Positions 55,610 through 64,000 of a DNA stretch of 64,000 nucleotides are shown here, one piece after another. The notes below the pieces were generated by a model. It had not been told where the DNA came from. It made no database searches and saw only the letters and a program-made list of their open reading frames with translations. Origin of the DNA: Neocallimastix lanati (nom. inval.). Lineage: Eukaryota; Neocallimastigomycota; Neocallimastigomycetes; Neocallimastigales; Neocallimastigaceae. Both the position numbers and the translations under genes were made by a program. Within the stretch, counting starts at the first letter, position 1; each line of letters opens with the position of its first letter. The stretch lies in the NCBI GenBank assembly GCA_016946835.1, contig JACVTC010000084.1, positions 295,501-359,500 of the forward strand. Reading direction: 5' to 3'.

Positions 55610-58600
55610 TCAGACTTCGTCCCTTGAAGTCTCCATGGTAAAGAATGGAATGTCATTTTTCTTATGTACATTCCTATCCATAACTTCACCAGTCTGAGGA
55701 TCGCATAAGGTTACGGTATTGAATTCCGATTTAACTACCTTTAAAGGTCCTAAGAAGTAAGGATCTAGTTTTCGTCTATTTAAGTAACGTACTTGAACTA
55801 AGTCTCCACTTTTATAAGTGTTTTGCATTCTTTTTATTTGCTTACGCCTATCTCTCCACAACAGATTGGCGTTCTTAATATTATCTATCGCTTCATTTAT
55901 CCACTTCCTATGAATAAGGAATTTTCTTAGAATATATTCTTCTCGAGTCTCATTCGGTTCTTGCCTGTCGAGATTAACCAGTAGTTCGAAGGGTTGTTTA
56001 TCCCTTCTTCCATACAGAAGTTCGAAACTTGAAAGTCCGGTCTTCTCGTTCTTGGTTGTTCTTAGAGCCCACAATGCAGAGGGTAATACTTCATCCCAAT
56101 CTCTACATTGCTCACTTAACAAACGTAGGTATTTTCCGATTTGTTTATTTCGATTTTCTACTTTACCATTGGTTTCTGGATGGTAGGGAGTAGAAGGTTT
56201 TAAATACACATTATAAATATCAAGGAATCCTTTGGTTTGATTCGAAATAAACTGGGGACCGTTATCAGAAATAAGTATTTCTGGAATACCGTGTCTATTG
56301 AATACTTCAATCAAGAATTCAATGACATCTGAGGATTCTATTTTATTTACGGCTTTGGCCTCAACCCATTCCGTAAAATAATCGACTAATACAACTATGT
56401 ATTGGTTATTACGCTTTGTAACATACAACGGACCGACTATATCCAATCCAACTCTAACAAAGGGAGCTTCAGCTGGAGTAGGAATAGTTTCTTCTTTAGT
56501 ATAAGGTCTGTTTCTAAATGCTTGACATTTTGGACATGTTTTTATTGTTAACTTCACATCTTTTAACATATTTGTCCAATAATAATCCCTTTTTAATCTA
56601 TTATAGGTCTTGAAGATACCTTCATGACCGAGATTATGAGCATTTAAGAGTAATTTTACTTTTTGTTCCTTAGTTTTAATAATCTTTCGAAGATTATTAT
56701 CTTCTTTATAGAATTCTTCACCATCAACTTTAATTATTTTATTATCAATAAAATTATCCATTAAAGATGTAGCAGACAAATTAGTAGCGTTCACTTGGAT
56801 AACAGGATTCCGGGATAATGCATCGGCAAGTATATTCTTTCTACCATCTTCATAATACACTACGACTTTAAGCATACTAAAGGTTAAGATCCAATTTGTG
56901 AGTTGTCTATCATTGTCTACGGGTGATTTGGATTTAAACAAACTTACGAGGGGTTTATGATCAGTGATCAGGATAGTTTCAAAATCGTTTCCTGTAATAA
57001 AAGCTTTGAATTTCATTACGCAATAATAAGCAGCAGAGCCTTCTAGCTTAGTTATTGGATAATTCTTTTCTTCTTTCTTTAAAGATCTACTTTCGTAATA
57101 AATAGGAAATTCTGTTTTATCATGTTTTTGTAATAGAACTCCTCCAAAACCATTATAAGAGGCATCAGTTCTTATAATGAATTGTTTGGAAAAGTCAGGA
57201 TACTTCAATATTGGGTAATTGATCAAACGTTCTTTTAAAATATCAAAACATTCTTGACATTCGATTGACCAAAGAAATGGTACATCTTTCTTGAGTAAAT
57301 TATATAAACAATGGGCTATCCTGGATAAGTTTGGTATAAACTTACGGTAATAGCCTACAATACCAAGAAAAGATCTTAATTTACTCACATCGGTTGGAGG
57401 ATCCCAATTTTTAATTGCCTCCACCTTCGTCATCACAGGTTTAATACCATTAAGTGTAAGCATGTGGCCGAGGACTTCAACTTCTTTCATGAAGAAATTG
57501 CACTTCTCTATATTAATTTTAAGTCCGTTTTCCTTGATTATTAGAAAAACTTTTTCCAAGTCCAAGAAATGTTGTTCTAAACTAGGGGAAAATATCACAA
57601 GATCATCAATATAAACAAACATACATTTTCCAATTAAGGGAAAGAATATCCTATTCATTTCCCGTTGAAAGGTGGCCGGCGCATTGGTCAAACCAAACGG
57701 CATTACAACAAAGTTATAGTTTCCAAACATTGTTGTAAAACTTGTCTTCTCGATATCATTTTTGTCCATTGGAATTTGGTGGTAGCAAGAAAATAAATCA
57801 ATAGTACTAATGGCTTTAACTTCACCACCAATCGAAAAGAGAATTTCTTCTATAAAGGGGATGGAATACGAATCTTTTATTGTTAATTCATTAAGTTTCC
57901 TGTAGTCAACGCATAATCTCCATTTACCATACTTCTTCTGGATTAGCACGATAGGAGATGACCACGTAGAGTGTGAGGGTACTATTAATTTTTTATTAAT
58001 TAATTTAGTTATTTCTTCCTTTAAAATGTCGGCTTTAGCTTTTGATAGACGATAAGAACGTTGTTTAACTGGTTGACTTCCTTCTTTTAGTATTATAGAA
58101 TGAGGAAGTAATTTAGTTTCATTCAAATCATCGGTACTGATGGCAATAATTTCGTCAAATTTATTTAATAAATCTCTTATACTTTTTACAAGATCTTCAT
58201 TATTGGAACCAATTCTGGTAGACAGAATTCCATTGAGTTTATGGGATCTATCGTTCTTTTTATTTTCATTCTCATTATAGTTAAATAGGACAACTTCGTC
58301 AAGTATGACTTCGTCAGTACCTACATTATATGGAATAAAGATTCCATTCTCCTCGTCCTTTCGAGAGGATTTATCCATCGACAAAATTAAGTTACAAAGT
58401 GCACCATCTGGCACATCACCATCAGATAAATCATCTTCAGTCTTGGTTTCGTCACTTCGATCTAGTTTTTCCAGGTTTTCGATGACTTCCCAAAGATCAA
58501 ATTTATTGGCGATATCATTAATTTTCTTTGTATCTAAATTAGAATTTATCTTACATAATTCTAATGTAATGGGATTAATAAATAAATAATTTTCGATAAT

Positions 58601-59590
58601 AGTCTCGTAACAAATGATAATGTCGAATAAAAGGTTGTCTCTTTCCACAAGTCTGAAATTAGCATTAAATGTATGGGATCCAATAGTTAAAGGTAAATTG
58701 TATATAAGACCAGGTTTAGAATCGGAATCAGACAGAACTTGAACAATAGAACACGTAGCAATTCCAACTGGTTGCGGTTTGTTCGGTAGTTTATCAAAAT
58801 AGCTCTTTGAAATTAAATTGATACCGGCACCATAATCTAGATATACTTTAGAGGGAATATCAAACATTTTGCATCTTGAGATAGCATTTTTTCCTTTATG
58901 AACTAAATTAACGATAGGATTATCCTTATCTAACTTTAAATTCTTGACAAGATCGGCTCTAACCTTCGGACTGACATCAAGCGATTGAGCATAAGAGATG
59001 TTTGCCGGAGTAGAGTTCAAGTCTTTCACTATACTATAACTTGGTTCGTTGCTAATCAACTTGATATGCTTTGGAATACTTCTCTTCTTGATTTTCTTGT
59101 TATCTTGTATATCTTCCTCCATGATTAATTCTTCTATCTCTTCCCTATTATCATTCATTGGAGAGGGGTCTTTAGGATTTTTATCTGGATTCTTCGGCTT
59201 TTTCTTCACATACTTCTTATCTTCCTTCTTTTCATTCTTCTTTTCCACTTCCATGTTCTCCTTAATGCTATTTATTTCTTTCAATCTTTCCTCTTTGTTA
59301 GTTTTCTTAACTGTTTCGATCCTTGGTTGGGCTATTATGGATGGATGGATTACTTCCAAGGGTTCGATGGATGGATGGATTACTTCGATGGGTTCATTAG
59401 TTGGGCGGATTACCTCTAAGGGTTCAACATCCATAGCCTTTTCCTTGCCCTTGTCTAACCTTTTCATAGCGGGAGTATTAGAAATAGGTTGAGGATCATC
59501 TTTCAATGATCTCCTTCCTCCAGAGCCTGGTTCATAGACCTTCATCTTCTGTTGTTCAATAACAGTCTTTTTCCTCTCGGCTCCAAACAT
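55610..59590 (-). CDS. Pol polyprotein of element 6 (PR-RT-RNase H-IN)
   Basis: 1326 residues from the first Met; the frame is open ~60 nt further back to the slippery site at 59653. A long charged linker includes an imperfect repeat (EVIHPSIEPLEVIHPS). The protease region (~250) reads YLDYGAGINLI, unusual because the D-T/S-G triad reads DYG. RT: WRLCVDYRKLN, MPFGLTNAPATFQ, YIDD (~660). RNase H: RTDASYNGFGGVLLQ (~803). Integrase: HNLGHEGIFKTY...CPKCQ, GLDIVGP, ISDNGPQF, ETNGKVENRN, C-terminal module ending TMETSRDEV. No chromodomain. DYG may weaken the protease; otherwise motifs are intact. Confidence 0.93.
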   Translation of the reverse strand: MFGAERKKTVIEQQKMKVYEPGSGGRRSLKDDPQPISNTPAMKRLDKGKEKAMDVEPLEVIRPTNEPIEVIHPSIEPLEVIHPSIIAQPRIETVKKTNKEERLKEINSIKENMEVEKKNEKKEDKKYVKKKPKNPDKNPKDPSPMNDNREEIEELIMEEDIQDNKKIKKRSIPKHIKLISNEPSYSIVKDLNSTPANISYAQSLDVSPKVRADLVKNLKLDKDNPIVNLVHKGKNAISRCKMFDIPSKVYLDYGAGINLISKSYFDKLPNKPQPVGIATCSIVQVLSDSDSKPGLIYNLPLTIGSHTFNANFRLVERDNLLFDIIICYETIIENYLFINPITLELCKINSNLDTKKINDIANKFDLWEVIENLEKLDRSDETKTEDDLSDGDVPDGALCNLILSMDKSSRKDEENGIFIPYNVGTDEVILDEVVLFNYNENENKKNDRSHKLNGILSTRIGSNNEDLVKSIRDLLNKFDEIIAISTDDLNETKLLPHSIILKEGSQPVKQRSYRLSKAKADILKEEITKLINKKLIVPSHSTWSSPIVLIQKKYGKWRLCVDYRKLNELTIKDSYSIPFIEEILFSIGGEVKAISTIDLFSCYHQIPMDKNDIEKTSFTTMFGNYNFVVMPFGLTNAPATFQREMNRIFFPLIGKCMFVYIDDLVIFSPSLEQHFLDLEKVFLIIKENGLKINIEKCNFFMKEVEVLGHMLTLNGIKPVMTKVEAIKNWDPPTDVSKLRSFLGIVGYYRKFIPNLSRIAHCLYNLLKKDVPFLWSIECQECFDILKERLINYPILKYPDFSKQFIIRTDASYNGFGGVLLQKHDKTEFPIYYESRSLKKEEKNYPITKLEGSAAYYCVMKFKAFITGNDFETILITDHKPLVSLFKSKSPVDNDRQLTNWILTFSMLKVVVYYEDGRKNILADALSRNPVIQVNATNLSATSLMDNFIDNKIIKVDGEEFYKEDNNLRKIIKTKEQKVKLLLNAHNLGHEGIFKTYNRLKRDYYWTNMLKDVKLTIKTCPKCQAFRNRPYTKEETIPTPAEAPFVRVGLDIVGPLYVTKRNNQYIVVLVDYFTEWVEAKAVNKIESSDVIEFLIEVFNRHGIPEILISDNGPQFISNQTKGFLDIYNVYLKPSTPYHPETNGKVENRNKQIGKYLRLLSEQCRDWDEVLPSALWALRTTKNEKTGLSSFELLYGRRDKQPFELLVNLDRQEPNETREEYILRKFLIHRKWINEAIDNIKNANLLWRDRRKQIKRMQNTYKSGDLVQVRYLNRRKLDPYFLGPLKVVKSEFNTVTLCDPQTGEVMDRNVHKKNDIPFFTMETSRDEV

Positions 59591-59626
59591 CTTGATTTTT
59601 CCGTCGCTGATGTTAGTTTGATTTAC

Positions 59627-59659
59627 GAGAGCTAACGGACTCTCCTTTAGAAGTTTTTT
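59627..59659 (-). promoter_or_regulatory. Element 6 gag-pol -1 frameshift signal
   Basis: Heptamer A AAA AAC (59653-59659), 8 nt, hairpin GAGAG/CTCTC with an 8-nt loop (59627-59644). Gag stop at 59647-59649. The -1 frame is open into pol. Confidence 0.85.
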
Positions 59660-60486
59660 GGTTTATCTTCCTTTAAAACTTCTTGCTTCTGTTTATTTAC
59701 TCTTTGAGTTAGAAGTTTAAGTAAACTTTCGTCGTCGTAAGGACAATTATAGCCTTTATGTCCTTCTTCTCCACATCGGTAGCATTTACTGTTGGCCGTA
59801 TGATATAAAACTGGAACATTAGGAGTGCTTGATTTTCTCCTATTGTTCGAGGAATAGTTTTGGAATAACCTTGGTGTGTCCGCTTCTTCTTTCTGGTAAT
59901 GTTTACCTGAAGTTACTTCGGCTGGCCTGTACGGTTTTATAAACGGAGGTAAGAGTGGAGATTCAATATGGTTACGAACTTGATTTCCCCGTTCTCTGTC
60001 GAAATCTAGTAGTTTTTGGATCTTTTCAGCTGACTTGCATGCTTCTTCTATCGTTTTTACTCCATCATAAACGACAGCATGGCAAGCTTCCGGTCTCGGC
60101 CCAATAGCGTGTAAGTAGTCAGCAATCCTTATCCCGTCCTTTAGGTCGTCGCTGACCCTACCATAGAGGTCTAAATAAGCTTCGTTGAATTCTGGAATGC
60201 TCTGGTTATCTTGTATAACCAGAGCTTTGATCTTGTCATAAGTTTCCATTTTTGTTAATTGTGTGGCTTGTAATAAGGTAGCCTTGATCTGTTCCAATTT
60301 CGGAAAGGTAGAACTCTCTTCCTTCATCTTAGCAATGGTTTTCCGGGCTTCTCCTTCAGATACCAGGTAGGCTAGACGGTAGCGTGTTTCATCCTCGGTT
60401 ATCTTCCCCAATTCCATAAGGTTAGAGAAGTCTTCATACCACCTCTCCACAGATTTCCTATCTACTTCCTTAAGACGAGGTAGCAC
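59647..60486 (-). CDS. Gag of element 6 (start codon unclear)
   Basis: About 279 residues, first shared residues LPRLKEVDRKSVERWYEDF; the capsid domain includes IKALVIQDNQSIPEFNEAYLDLYGRV, then a basic linker and zinc knuckle CYRCGEEGHKGYNC, ending DKPKNF at the slippery site. The frame begins at a GTG (60484-60486); no ATG is in frame upstream before T-rich sequence. An ATG lies 12-13 nt further upstream, one base out of frame, so a 1-nt loss near the start is likely. The first in-frame ATG would drop ~22 residues. Confidence 0.82.
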   Translation of the reverse strand: MLPRLKEVDRKSVERWYEDFSNLMELGKITEDETRYRLAYLVSEGEARKTIAKMKEESSTFPKLEQIKATLLQATQLTKMETYDKIKALVIQDNQSIPEFNEAYLDLYGRVSDDLKDGIRIADYLHAIGPRPEACHAVVYDGVKTIEEACKSAEKIQKLLDFDRERGNQVRNHIESPLLPPFIKPYRPAEVTSGKHYQKEEADTPRLFQNYSSNNRRKSSTPNVPVLYHTANSKCYRCGEEGHKGYNCPYDDESLLKLLTQRVNKQKQEVLKEDKPKNF

Positions 60487-60920
60487 ATTAATTATTCCAT
60501 AATCTATTTTGTTTATTTTTTTTTTATGTTTATTTTTTTTTATGTTTATTTTTTTTTTTTTTTGTTTCTTTTTTTTTTTTGTTTATTTTTTTATTTTTGT
60601 TACTCGGTTTATTTACTTTTATTTATTTATATATTATATATATATATATATTTTTTTTTGTTACTCGGTTTGTTTACTTTTAGTTATTATATAATTACTC
60701 TTATAATTATTATTATTATTATTGTTATTATTATGATAATTATTTTTTTTTTTATATTTTTTTTTTTTGTTTGTTTATTTGTTTACAATTTAATTTAATT
60801 ATTTTTTTGTTTATTATAAATTTTTTTTATATGATTTCAAACTTATTTATTTATCTTAGTTATAATTATTAAAGTATTAAATGTTTTCATTAGTAATATT
60901 TACTTCGATGTATGGTCCTG

Positions 60921-60932
60921 CATAGCTCGCCA
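60921..60932 (-). other. tRNA primer-binding site of element 6
   Basis: Minus strand TGGCGAGCTATG, continuing CAGGACC; seven nt from the LTR. Confidence 0.65.
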
Positions 60933-60939
60933 ACTTTCT

Positions 60940-61146
60940 TGGTCCATTACATCGAACTCCTAATTTATTTAAGGTAAATATTCTAATATTCCAAATAATA
61001 CACAATAATTTATTATTATTAAAATATTTAATTTCTTTCTTAAATATTATTTTATTTAATTATCTCTTTATTTATTATAAAATTTTAAATCTCAATTTCT
61101 CTTGATCTCAATTTCCCTAAATTGAGATCTCACTAAATCTCGAAAT

Positions 61147-61191
<45 letters not shown>

Positions 61192-61362
61192 TTAAACTAT
61201 TTAACCTCTATTTTTAAATTAAATTGTTTCTAGTTTCTATATATTTTAAAAATTTAATACATTAAATTTTTGTACAACTTTACACTACATTTATAATTAT
61301 TAATATTTATTTTCCACTCTAAGGCTATATTAATTTTATGGATTTCAATCGGTCTTGTACCA
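60940..61362 (-). repeat. Element 6 5' LTR (LTR I)
   Basis: 423 bp with a ~45-bp poly-T run; otherwise like 55196-55590. Confidence 0.9.
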
Positions 61363-61366
61363 AAAA

Positions 61367-61442
61367 TGGTAGACTCGGGGTTGATTCTTATGGATTTAAA
61401 ATCAAGCAGGGGGGGACGGGTATTACCCTGCTTTGATTTTAA
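61367..61442 (+). other. E-type leader remnant with inverted repeat
   Basis: TGGTAGACTCGGGG and about 30 further nt match the leader at 26797-26840. AAAATCAAGCAGGG then pairs with CCCTGCTTTGATTTT (61426-61440) across a G-rich loop. The G-run may be a polypurine tract joined to the leader by deletion. Confidence 0.5.
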
Positions 61443-62382
61443 CAAAAAAAAAATTCTTTTTATTAAAAAGTAGTTATTATTTATTAATATAAAATTTTAT
61501 TTTTGAAGTACACATATTTAATTTTTAAGAAATAGTTACAATATTTATATTTTTTTATGAATTTAAAGTATAATTATTTGTTTATAATTTAAGTAATTTT
61601 ATAGAATTATTGAATTAATTTTATATCAATAATTCATTTTTATTTTAATTTTTATAAATATAATAATATAATATTCAAATATAATTTAATTAAAAATAAT
61701 TATAAAATAAATATATAGAAAATAGTTTTTACTATTTTCTTTGATATTTTTAAGTTAAATAAATTGTTTTTAAAGATTAATATAATAAATTTAATAATCT
61801 TTAATTATTTTAAATAATACTTGTAATTATTTTCAAAAATAAAATAAAATTTTTATAATATTTAATTAATAAATTTGATAATATTTAAATAATGATTTTT
61901 ATAATAAGTAATAATTTTTAATAATAATTTTTAATAATAAATTTAATTAATAATCTTAATAATTTTATAATAATATTTAATAGTTATAATAAATAAATTT
62001 TTATAATAATATTTAATAATTTTAATAATTTTATAATATTAATAGTTTATAATAATTTTTATAATAATATTTAATTAATAATTTTAATAATTTTATAATA
62101 ATTTTTAATAATAATATTTAATTAATAGTTTTAATAATTTAGTATCTTAAAAGTATAATTTTAATATTTACAATTGTATTTTAATATATACATATATTTA
62201 ATAATATAACAATAAAGTAATTAATTAAAATTTATTTACATTATTTATAAGTTAAAATTAATTTATATTAAAATAAATTATTTTTACAATGAGGTTTAGG
62301 TTATGAAGAATATAGGAAAGTACAATTTAGTAAAGAATTATTAATAATAAAATAAAGGTTATTAATTCATTATTTACCAAAA
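61443..62382. repeat. LTR-like segment L (left end uncertain)
   Basis: AT-rich, ends TTATTTACCA, shares blocks with G1 and X. Followed by AAAAA and LTR A3. No ORF. Confidence 0.4.
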
Positions 62383-62386
62383 ATGA

Positions 62387-63508
62387 TACGGGCTGGGGTT
62401 GAAACACTAAGATATTCAAAACAAAATAAAAATAAATATTAACACATAACTATAAAAATAAATTTGACAAGAAAAAAAAATTAAATTTTAAAATATTCTT
62501 TATTTAAATTTAAAATTAAAATTATTTGTTCCCAGTATTAAAAAGAAATTTATTCTTCTTTTTATACTTTTATTTTAATACATTTTATTTATTATTAATA
62601 TATTCTTTATAAAAAAAACTATTATAACTATTTTATTTTAATTTTTAACTATTATTTTAAATTATTTTAAAAAAAAAAAATAACATTTATTAAATTAAAA
62701 TATAAAAAATTAATTTAGAGATTGTATCACGAAGGGCATTCCGGGCGGTAGCTTCTTCTTGATATTGTTTTTCAGAAAGAGAATTATACAGAATTGATAT
62801 TTTCTGTATTTTAGATCATTTTTTTATTATTGAAATTCTGTATTTTAGTTCATTTTTATTTTTAATAAAGATTTAATTTATTTTTGATTTTTGATTTATT
62901 TTTAGTTTATTTCAAAGGTTTAGAAAATATTATACAGAAACTTATAATTCTGTATTTTATATCAAATATTTATTGAAATAGGTTTTTATTATTCTTAATA
63001 TAAAAATAAGAATTAATAATGATTTAAATATTATATAATTTTTAATAAGAATATTTAATAATAATTTTTATTATATTTAATATTAATAAAAGAAATTTAT
63101 AAGAATATTTAATAATAATTTTTATTATATTTAATATTAATAAAAGAAATTTATAAAAATATTTAATAATAATTTTTATTATATTTGATATTAATAAAAG
63201 ATTTTAATAAGAATATTTAATAATAATTTTTATTATATTTGATATTAATAAAAGAAATTTATAAGAATATTTAATAATAATTTTTATTATATTTAATATT
63301 AATAAAAGAAATTTATAAGAATATTTAATTATAATTTTTATTATATTTAATATTAATAAAGGAAATTAATATGAATATTTAATAATAATTTTTTTTATAT
63401 TTGATATTAATAAAAGAAATTTATAAGAATATTTAATAATAATTTTATTTTATTATTATTAAGAGTATTTAATAGGAAATACAAGGTATTTAGTGACACC
63501 CCGTATCA
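62387..63508. repeat. LTR-like element A, copy 3
   Basis: 1122 bp, TGATACGGG...CCCGTATCA, AAAA on both sides; inserted between segment L and an LTR I fragment. Same internal tandem array. Confidence 0.8.
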
Positions 63509-63513
63509 AAAAA

Positions 63514-63598
63514 TGGTCCATTACATCGAACTCCTAATTTATTTAAGGTAAATATTCTAATATTCCAATTAATACACAATAATTTATTATTATTAAAA
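63514..63598. repeat. LTR I fragment
   Basis: The first ~85 bp of LTR I (TGGTCCATTACATCG...), then an abrupt switch to copia gag sequence. Confidence 0.7.
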
Positions 63599-64000
63599 TT
63601 GTTTCCCTGATATTGGAGAAAACAATATCTGGTATTATCCTTTTGACATAGTGGCAGCATTTTGTCCAATTATTATTGTATTGGAAAACATTAATGAATC
63701 TAATGTTTTCAGGGAGAGCTCGATTTAAAATACCGACCTTAACATTGTCATTAATATCGGAGTCTATTCTTTCCAATTCATCCAGGAGATTTTGTAAGAC
63801 AGCTAAGAAAATATGGACATCATCTTCTAAATTATATTTCAATTTATTAATTTTGTCTTTCAGGACCATTTTTCTTTGTTCAGGTCCTATGGTAAAAGAC
63901 TTGTTAAGTAGTTCCCATAATTGGAAGGCCGTTTTGCTTTGACTTTCCAATATTTTCTTGGTGTTCTCACCAAAATTATTTGTTATGATCCATTTTACTA
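63599..64000 (-). CDS. Ty1/copia-type Gag, partial (runs off window end)
   Basis: Minus-strand frame open to base 64000. It reads NNFGENTKKILESQSKTAFQLWELL, then LKDKINKLKYNLEDDVHIFLAVLQNLLDEL and VGILNRALPENIRFINVFQ. This is the gag-polypeptide (UBN2-type) domain of copia elements: AxxLWxxL, a central KL...F helix pair and LxxALPxx near its end. The N-terminus lies outside the window. Downstream it runs into an LTR I fragment after about residue 130, before any zinc knuckle, so the copy is truncated. It is the only copia-class sequence here. Confidence 0.8.

Larger units (their letters stand above)
55196..61362 (-). mobile_element. Ty3/gypsy element 6, near-complete
   Basis: A 6.2-kb minus-strand element with LTRs at 55196-55590 (395 bp) and 60940-61362 (423 bp; the length difference is mainly a poly-T run). 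AAAA lies on both sides. Primer site TGGCGAGCTATG seven nt from the LTR; polypurine tract GGCGACGGGGGATCT (55591-55605). Gag and pol frames are open and linked by an A AAA AAC frameshift site. The gag start codon may be damaged. The leader 60487-60920 is T-rich with TA microsatellite and no other feature. Confidence 0.9.

Noticed and set aside
60509-60798. Phe-rich hydrophobic frames upstream of element 6 gag
   Set aside because: Produced by poly-T and TA microsatellite; not membrane proteins.
61254-61445. 63-codon minus-strand ORF at the element 6 LTR border
   Set aside because: Runs from the leader remnant into LTR I; the equivalent frame at 55483-55689 is a similar LTR artefact.

Overview
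This is an extremely AT-rich (roughly 80-85% A+T outside genes) stretch of a eukaryotic nuclear genome. Long poly-T tracts, eukaryotic-type initiator tRNA-Met genes and many fungal-type Ty3/gypsy retrotransposons suggest an early-branching or anaerobic (chytrid-like) fungus, or another low-GC unicellular eukaryote. The species cannot be fixed from sequence alone. I recognise no ordinary host protein gene. Apart from tRNAs, two copies of an unidentified degenerate gene and a partial copia gag, the coding material is LTR-retrotransposon gag/pol.

Layout. Four tRNA-iMet genes (683, 22527, 39540, 47334) lie in the same orientation. Each is followed by a large two-phase microsatellite. The first two are then followed by the unidentified gene and a conserved tail, so the region looks like a tandem array of tRNA-iMet units. 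Immediately upstream of tRNAs 2, 3 and 4, always ending 13-14 bp before the tRNA, are stacks of LTR elements with 4-bp target duplications. Stack 2 (3438-22512) holds LTR A1, F, K, G', complete element E1, element B1, LTR J and LTR A2. Stack 3 (24969-39525) holds LTR G1, a chimeric E/D element, LTR X and complete element B2. Stack 4 (40127-47320) holds an E fragment, LTR Y, LTR D2 and the RT/IN-less element C. After tRNA 4 come an E-type LTR fragment, decayed element 5, near-complete element 6, an E-type leader remnant, LTRs L and A3, an LTR I fragment and a copia-type gag running off the end. The youngest insertions lie closest to the tRNA, as expected if integrases are guided to Pol III start sites.

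Biology. E1 encodes Gag-Pol in one frame and lacks a tRNA primer site. The 12 nt right after its 5' LTR are perfectly complementary to the predicted first 12 nt of its own transcript, a Tf1-like self-priming arrangement. B, C, 5 and 6 instead use TGG-type tRNA primer sites. They separate gag from pol with a canonical -1 frameshift heptamer (UUUAAAC, UUUAAAU or AAAAAAC) followed 6-8 nt later by a hairpin with an invariant 8-nt loop length. E1, B and C share a conserved ~155-185 nt structured RNA domain between the 5' LTR and gag, with conserved core words and covarying outer and inner stems. B and C carry further structured leader RNA. Element C has lost RT and integrase but has equal-length, apparently identical LTRs and a clean target duplication, so it was probably mobilised in trans. 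The family letters are mine, for this window only.
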